A DNA stretch of 35,681 nucleotides from NCBI GenBank assembly GCA_025456385.1, contig JALOKS010000002.1, positions 1-35,681 on the forward strand. The letters are read 5' to 3'. Below are positions 31,094 to 35,681 of this stretch, piece by piece. A program made the position numbers and the translations under genes. The DNA comes from Thermoanaerobaculales bacterium (lineage in GTDB: Bacteria > Acidobacteriota > Thermoanaerobaculia > Thermoanaerobaculales > Sulfomarinibacteraceae). The notes below the pieces were generated by a model. It ran no database searches and was not told the origin of the DNA. It was given only the letters and a program-made list of their open reading frames with translations. The stretch's first letter is position 1. The number at the start of each line of letters is the position of its first letter.

Positions 31094-33177
31094 TGGCCAC
31101 CTTCGTGCTCGAGCTCCGCTGCGAGGAGATCCCGGCCGCCGCCCTGCCCGGCGCGCGGCGGCAGCTCGCCGAGCTGTTCGCCGCGAAGCTCGCCGAGGCC
31201 GGTTTCGGGGAGCTCCCGGTCAGCGCCCTCTCGACCTCGCGGCGCCTCGCCGTGGTGGTCCGCGACCTGCCGCCCGCGCAGCCCGACCGCCGCGAGGAGC
31301 TGACCGGGCCGCCGGTCAAGGTCGCCGTCGCCGCCGACGGCGGCCCGACGCCCGCCGGCGAGGGCTTCGCCCGCAAGGTCGGCCTGCCGTTTTCAGAGCT
31401 GCAGCGCGTGGTTTCCGCCAAGGGCGAGTATCTGGCGGCGACGGTCGTGCACCGCGGTCGCCCGACCGCCGCGATCCTCGCCGGGCTCGTGCCGCAGGTG
31501 GTGGCGGAGCTGCGTTTCCCGAAGCTGATGCGCTGGGGCGGCGGCGAGCACCTCTTCGTGCGGCCGGTGCACGGCGTGGTGGCCCTGCTCGGCGACGAGG
31601 TGGTGCCGCTCGAGCTCTTCGGTCTGGCGTCCGGACGCGCGACCGTCGGCCACCGGGTCCACGCTCCGGAGCCCTTCGAGCTCGCCGCGGCCGACTCCTA
31701 CGCGGAGGCACTGGCGGAGCGCGCGGTGGTGGCGGACCCCGGGCTGCGGCGGGAGCGGCTCGAGGAGCTCGCCGGCTCCCTCGCAGCGGCCGCCGGCGCC
31801 CGCGTCCACCCCGATCCCGAGCTGGTCGCCGAGCACCTGGAGCTGGTCGAGTGGCCGGGCCTGATCGCCGGACGCTTCGCGGAGCGCTTCCTCGAGCTGC
31901 CGCCGGAGGTCGTCATCACGACCCTGCGCCATCATCAGAAGTGCCTGGTGCTCGAGGGTGCCGCCGGCGAGCTGGTGCCCGGCTTCATCGCCGTCATCGA
32001 CCGCCGCGACGACCCCGAGGGCCTCATCCGGCAGGGCAATGAGTGGGTGATCGGCGCCCGCCTGGCGGACGCCGCCTTCTTTGTCGCCGAGGATCGCAAG
32101 CGCCCCCTGGCCGAGCTCGTTCCCGGCCTCGAGCGGCTGGAGTTCCACCGCGTCCTCGGCTCCTTGGCGGCCAAGGCGGAGCGGGTGGGCGAGCTCGCGG
32201 TCACCATCGCGGGCCTGGTCGGCGCCGCGGTCGACCGCGACATCCTGCGCTCCGCGGCGCGGCTCGCCAAGGCCGACCTCCGCACCCACATGGTGGGCGA
32301 GTTCCCGGAGCTGCAGGGCGTCATCGGCGGCCACTACCTGCGCCTCGAGGGCGCCTCGCGGGAGCTGTGGACCGCGCTCCGCGACCACTACACGCCGGTC
32401 GGCTTCGACGGCGCGGTGCCGGAGTCCGAGCTCGGCCGCCTGCTCGGCCTCGCCGACCGCCTCGACACCGTGGCCGGCCTGTTCGCCGTCGGCGAGCGGC
32501 CCTCCGGCTCGAAGGACCCATTCGCGCTGCGGCGCGCCGCCCAGGGCGCGGTGAAGATCGTCGCCGCGGCGGGCTGGGAGCTCGACCTCGGGGCCGCCGT
32601 CGCCGCGGCGGCGCACCAGGTCGCGGAGCACGCGGCCGAGGGTGCCGAGGGCCTCGGCGCCGCGCTCACCGAGTTCATCGCCGAGCGGGTGCGGCGCTGG
32701 CTCACCGACGTCGTGGGAGTGGCCGGCGACACCGCCGACGCGGTGATGGCCGCCGGCTGGGCCGACCTGCCGGGGGCCGTCGCCCGCGCCGAGGCCCTCG
32801 AACGGGCGCGCGGCTCGGCGAGCTTCCGCAGCCTCGCGCTCGCCTTCAAGCGGGTGCGCAACATCACCGAGGGTCAGCCCGAGGCGGCGGTCGACGCGGC
32901 GCTCTTCGCGCACGCGGAGGAGCGGGAGCTCGCCGAGGCCACGGAGGCCTTCGGCCGGCGGCTCGCGGCCCTGCTGCCGGAGCGACGGGTGGCCGAGTCC
33001 TTTGCCGCGATGGAGCCGCTCGCGGATATCTTGGAGCGCTTCTTCGTGGCGGTGCTGGTGATGTGCGAGGACGGACGGGTCCGATCCAACCGGATCGCGC
33101 TCTTGAAGAACCTGGGACGACGATTCATGCAGCTCGCCGATCTGTCGCGGCTGCAGGTTGAAGGAGGCGAACTGTGA
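31093..33177 (+). CDS. glyS: Glycyl-tRNA synthetase beta chain
   Basis: tRNA-binding subunit of the tetrameric glycyl-tRNA synthetase. It is 694 residues from the ATG overlapping the glyQ stop; the track carries it as the tail of a longer frame. Typical stretches: [22 protein letters not shown] at the start, [76 protein letters not shown] with HD-like motif residues, [14 protein letters not shown], and the C-terminal anticodon-binding-like region ending [19 protein letters not shown]. Length matches the family. Its stop overlaps the ppdK start (GTGA), so ppdK translation is coupled to it. Confidence 0.97.
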
Positions 33178-35681
33178 GCGAGGCGAAGTTCGTGTACTCG
33201 TTCGGCGGCGGGACCGCCGACGGCAGCAAGGAGATGAAGAACCTGCTCGGCGGCAAGGGCGCCAACCTCGCCGAGATGGCGAGCCTCGGCATTCCGGTGC
33301 CGGCGCCGAGGTCGAGAAGGTCATGGGGGCGAGGTTCGGCGATCCCGCCAACGCCCTCCTCGTGTCGGTGCGCTCGGGCGCGCGCTCGTCGATGCCGGGC
33401 ATGATGGAGACGGTCCTCAACGTCGGGCTGTGCTCGACCACGATCCCCGGCCTCATCGCCTCATGATGTACTCGGACGTCGTGATGGAGAAGGCGGCCGG
33501 GGTCGAGCCCAAGGAGGGCCAGGGCATCCGCCAGCAGCTTGACCGCATGCTCGAGGAGGTCAAGCACGCCGGCGGCTACGCCTCCGACGCCGACATCCCG
33601 GCGGACACGCTCGAGGCGCTCGCCGGGCGCTTCAAGGCGAAGGTCCGCGAGGTCCTCGGCAAGGACTTCCCCGACGACCCGAAGGAGCAGCTGTGGGGCG
33701 GCATCGGCGCCGTCTTCTCGTCGTGGAACGGCAAGCGCGCCGTCTCCTACCGCCGCATCGAGGGCATCCCGGACGACTGGGGCACCGCGGTCAACGTCCA
33801 GGCGATGGTCTTCGGCAACATGGGGGCGAGCTCGGCGACCGGCGTCGCCTTCACCCGCAACCCCGCCACCGGGGACAACAAGTTCTACGGCGAGTGGCTG
33901 GCCAACGCCCAGGGCGAGGACGTGGTGGCGGGCATCCGCACCCCCAACCCCCTGAACGAGGACACCAAGAACGAGCAGAACCAGCACCTGCCCTCACTCG
34001 AGATCGCCATGCCCGAGGTCTACCGGCAGCTGTTCGCGATCCGCAACCAGCTCGAGGACCACTACCGCGACATGCAGGACATCGAGTTCACGATCCAGGA
34101 CGGCCGGCTGTGGATGCTGCAGACCCGGATCGGCAAGCGCACCGGCACCGCCGCCCTCAACATGGCCATGGACATGCTCGCCGAGGGCCGGATCGACGCT
34201 CCCACCGCGGTCCTCAGGGTCAAGCCGGAGCAGCTCGACGAGCTCCTGCACCCGATCGTCGACCCCAAGGCCGAGGCCCGCTCCCGGGTCCTCGCCAAGG
34301 GCCTGCCGGCGGGCCCCGGCGGCGCCTGCGGCCAGATCGTGTTCTCGGCCGAGGAGGCGGTGCGCTGGACGAAGGCCGGCAAGACCGTGATCCTGGTGCG
34401 CGAGGAGACCAACCCCGAGGACGTCGAGGGCATGCGCGCGGCGGTCGGCATCCTGACCGGTCGCGGCGGCATGACCTCGCACGCGGCGCTGGTCGCCCGC
34501 GGCTGGGGCAAGTGCTGCATCGTCGGCGCCGGCGCGCTCGAGATCGACGTGGTGGCGAGGAAGATCGAGATCGACGGCACGGTCCTCGGCGAGGGCGACC
34601 TGCTGACCCTGAACGGCACCCGCGGCCTGATCTACGCCGGCGAGCTGCCGATGATCGACGCCACCGAGAACCCGCGCTTCGTCGACTTCATGAAGCTCGC
34701 CGACGACATCCGGGTGCTCAAGGTGCGGACCAACGCAGACACGCCCGAGGACGCCCGCACCGCGATCGGCTTCGGCGCCGAGGGCATCGGCCTCTTCCGC
34801 ACCGAGCACATGTTCTACGGCACCGGCTCCGAGGAGCCCCTCTTCGTCCTCCGCAAGATGATCATGGCGGGCTCCGAGGCCGAGCGCCGCGCCGCCCTCG
34901 ACGAGCTCTTCCCCTTCGTCAAGCGCGACATCAAGGCGACCCTCGAGGTCATGGGCTCGCGGCCGGTGACCATCCGCCTCCTCGACCCGCCGCTGCACGA
35001 GTTCGTGCCCAAGGCGGCTGAGGAGCGGGCTCGCCTCGCCGCCGCCCTCGGCATCTCGGCGGACGAGCTCGCCCGCCGCGCCGACGAGCTCCACGAGTCG
35101 AACCCGATGATGGGGCACCGCGGGGTCCGCCTCGGCGTCACCTTCCCGGAGATCTCGGAGATGCAGTTCCGGGCGATCTTCGAGGCGGCGGCCGAGCTCA
35201 ACGCCCAGGGCATCGAGGTCTTCCCCGAGATCATGGTGCCGGTGGTCGGCATGGTCAGCGAGCTCGAGAACCAGAAGGCGATCGCGCAGCGGGTGCACAA
35301 GGAGGTCTGCCGGAAGTTCAAGCTGCGCACGATCGGGCACCTCTACGGCACCATGATCGAGATCCCGCGCGCCGCCCTGACCGCGGGCAGGATCGCCGCC
35401 ACCGCCGAGTTCTTCAGCTTCGGCACCAACGACCTCACGCAGATGAGCTTCGGCTTCTCGCGCGACGACATCGGCGGCTTCCTGCCCGACTACCTCGACC
35501 GCAAGCTGCTGCCGGTCGACCCCTTCCAGGTCCTCGACCGCGAGGGCGTCGGCGTCCTCGTGGAGCTCGGCATCAAGGCCGGGCGCAAGAAGCGGCGCAA
35601 GCTCAAGGTCGGCATCTGCGGCGAGCACGGCGGCGAGCCGAGCTCGGTCGAGTTCTGCCACCAGGTGGGCATGGACTACGT
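33174..35681 (+). pseudogene. ppdK: Pyruvate, phosphate dikinase with two internal deletions/frameshifts; 3' end beyond window
   Basis: PPDK interconverts pyruvate + ATP + Pi and PEP + AMP + PPi. GTG 33174 follows AAGGAGG and overlaps the glyS stop. The reading runs in three frames. Segment 1 (33174 to about 33302) has [26 protein letters not shown] and stops being PPDK-like after LGIPVP. Segment 2 (about 33303-33460) resumes at [19 protein letters not shown] and contains [19 protein letters not shown]. Segment 3 (from about 33460) resumes at [16 protein letters not shown] and stays open to the window edge, with the phospho-His in GGMTSHAALVARGWGKCCIVG and the active Cys in GICGEHGGEPSS. By comparison with the family about 30 residues (PGFTIST...) and about 15 residues are missing at the junctions. 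It is either a decaying gene or an assembly error. Confidence 0.85.

Noticed and set aside
31393-33987. 864-residue minus-strand ORF opposite glyS and ppdK
   Set aside because: It is antisense to well-identified GlyS and PPDK coding, and no motif is recognisable.
33994-35661. 555-residue minus-strand ORF and the 33693-35021 plus-strand ORF
   Set aside because: Both are shadows of the real PPDK third segment, which the track omits because it runs off the window.

Overview
The window is about 72% G+C, almost wholly coding, and reads as a chromosomal segment of a Gram-negative bacterium. The gene mix (split glyQ/glyS, FHA/GAF/Fis-type regulators, DUF4388-type proteins, a Ser/Thr kinase, exosortase H, HTH-EIIA fusion) and the codon use suggest Acidobacteriota, perhaps Thermoanaerobaculia or Holophagae. 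That placement is inference; no rRNA or clade marker is present. I saw no tRNA, rRNA, CRISPR, phage or IS element.

Layout. 1-2470 (-): rfbA-rfbC-rfbB for dTDP-rhamnose precursors, with rfbB running off the left edge. 2584-3534: a small membrane protein (+), then phhB and a lipoprotein cytochrome c (-). 3568-8236 (+): a metal-uptake operon, mntR-troA-troB-troC-troD, behind a DtxR-type operator that overlaps the promoter; both permeases carry a winged-helix-like cytoplasmic tail. 8498-11709 (+): ribH, nusB, a secreted transglutaminase-like protein and a DUF4388/receiver-like/GAF protein. 11887-13713 (+): a bEBP-like regulator whose FHA and AAA+ domains have lost key residues. 14080-17781 (-): a membrane-anchored repeat protein with a C-terminal Ser/Thr kinase, exosortase H and its partner. 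17889-18917 (+): a DnaJ with half a zinc finger. 19036-21772 (-): amidohydrolase, TPR-cNBD protein and peptide deformylase, overlapping head to tail. 21847-23135 (-): a NadR-like P-loop kinase and a LOG-family protein. 23262-23975 (-): an HTH-EIIA fusion. 24279-25753 (+): acpP-fabF. 25815-27635 (+): a CLC protein with CBS domains. 27861-29613 (+): etfB-etfA behind a palindrome and a possible 16-codon leader ORF. 30209-35681 (+): glyQ-glyS followed by a ppdK reading frame broken by two small deletions and cut by the window edge.

Genes are packed into convoys joined by 1-bp (TGATG) or 4-bp (ATGA/GTGA) stop/start overlaps. Several genes have a -10-like hexamer only 8-12 nt before the start codon, which suggests leaderless mRNAs.

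The most unusual non-coding signal is a family of intergenic elements. Each has a locus-specific 6-8 nt word, tandemly repeated and usually present in both orientations. Each sits beside a shared G-rich core, roughly CCGGRTGGGYGGCC; one copy is a textbook four-tract G-quadruplex motif. They occur in nearly every sizeable gap and are the best candidate here for something undescribed.
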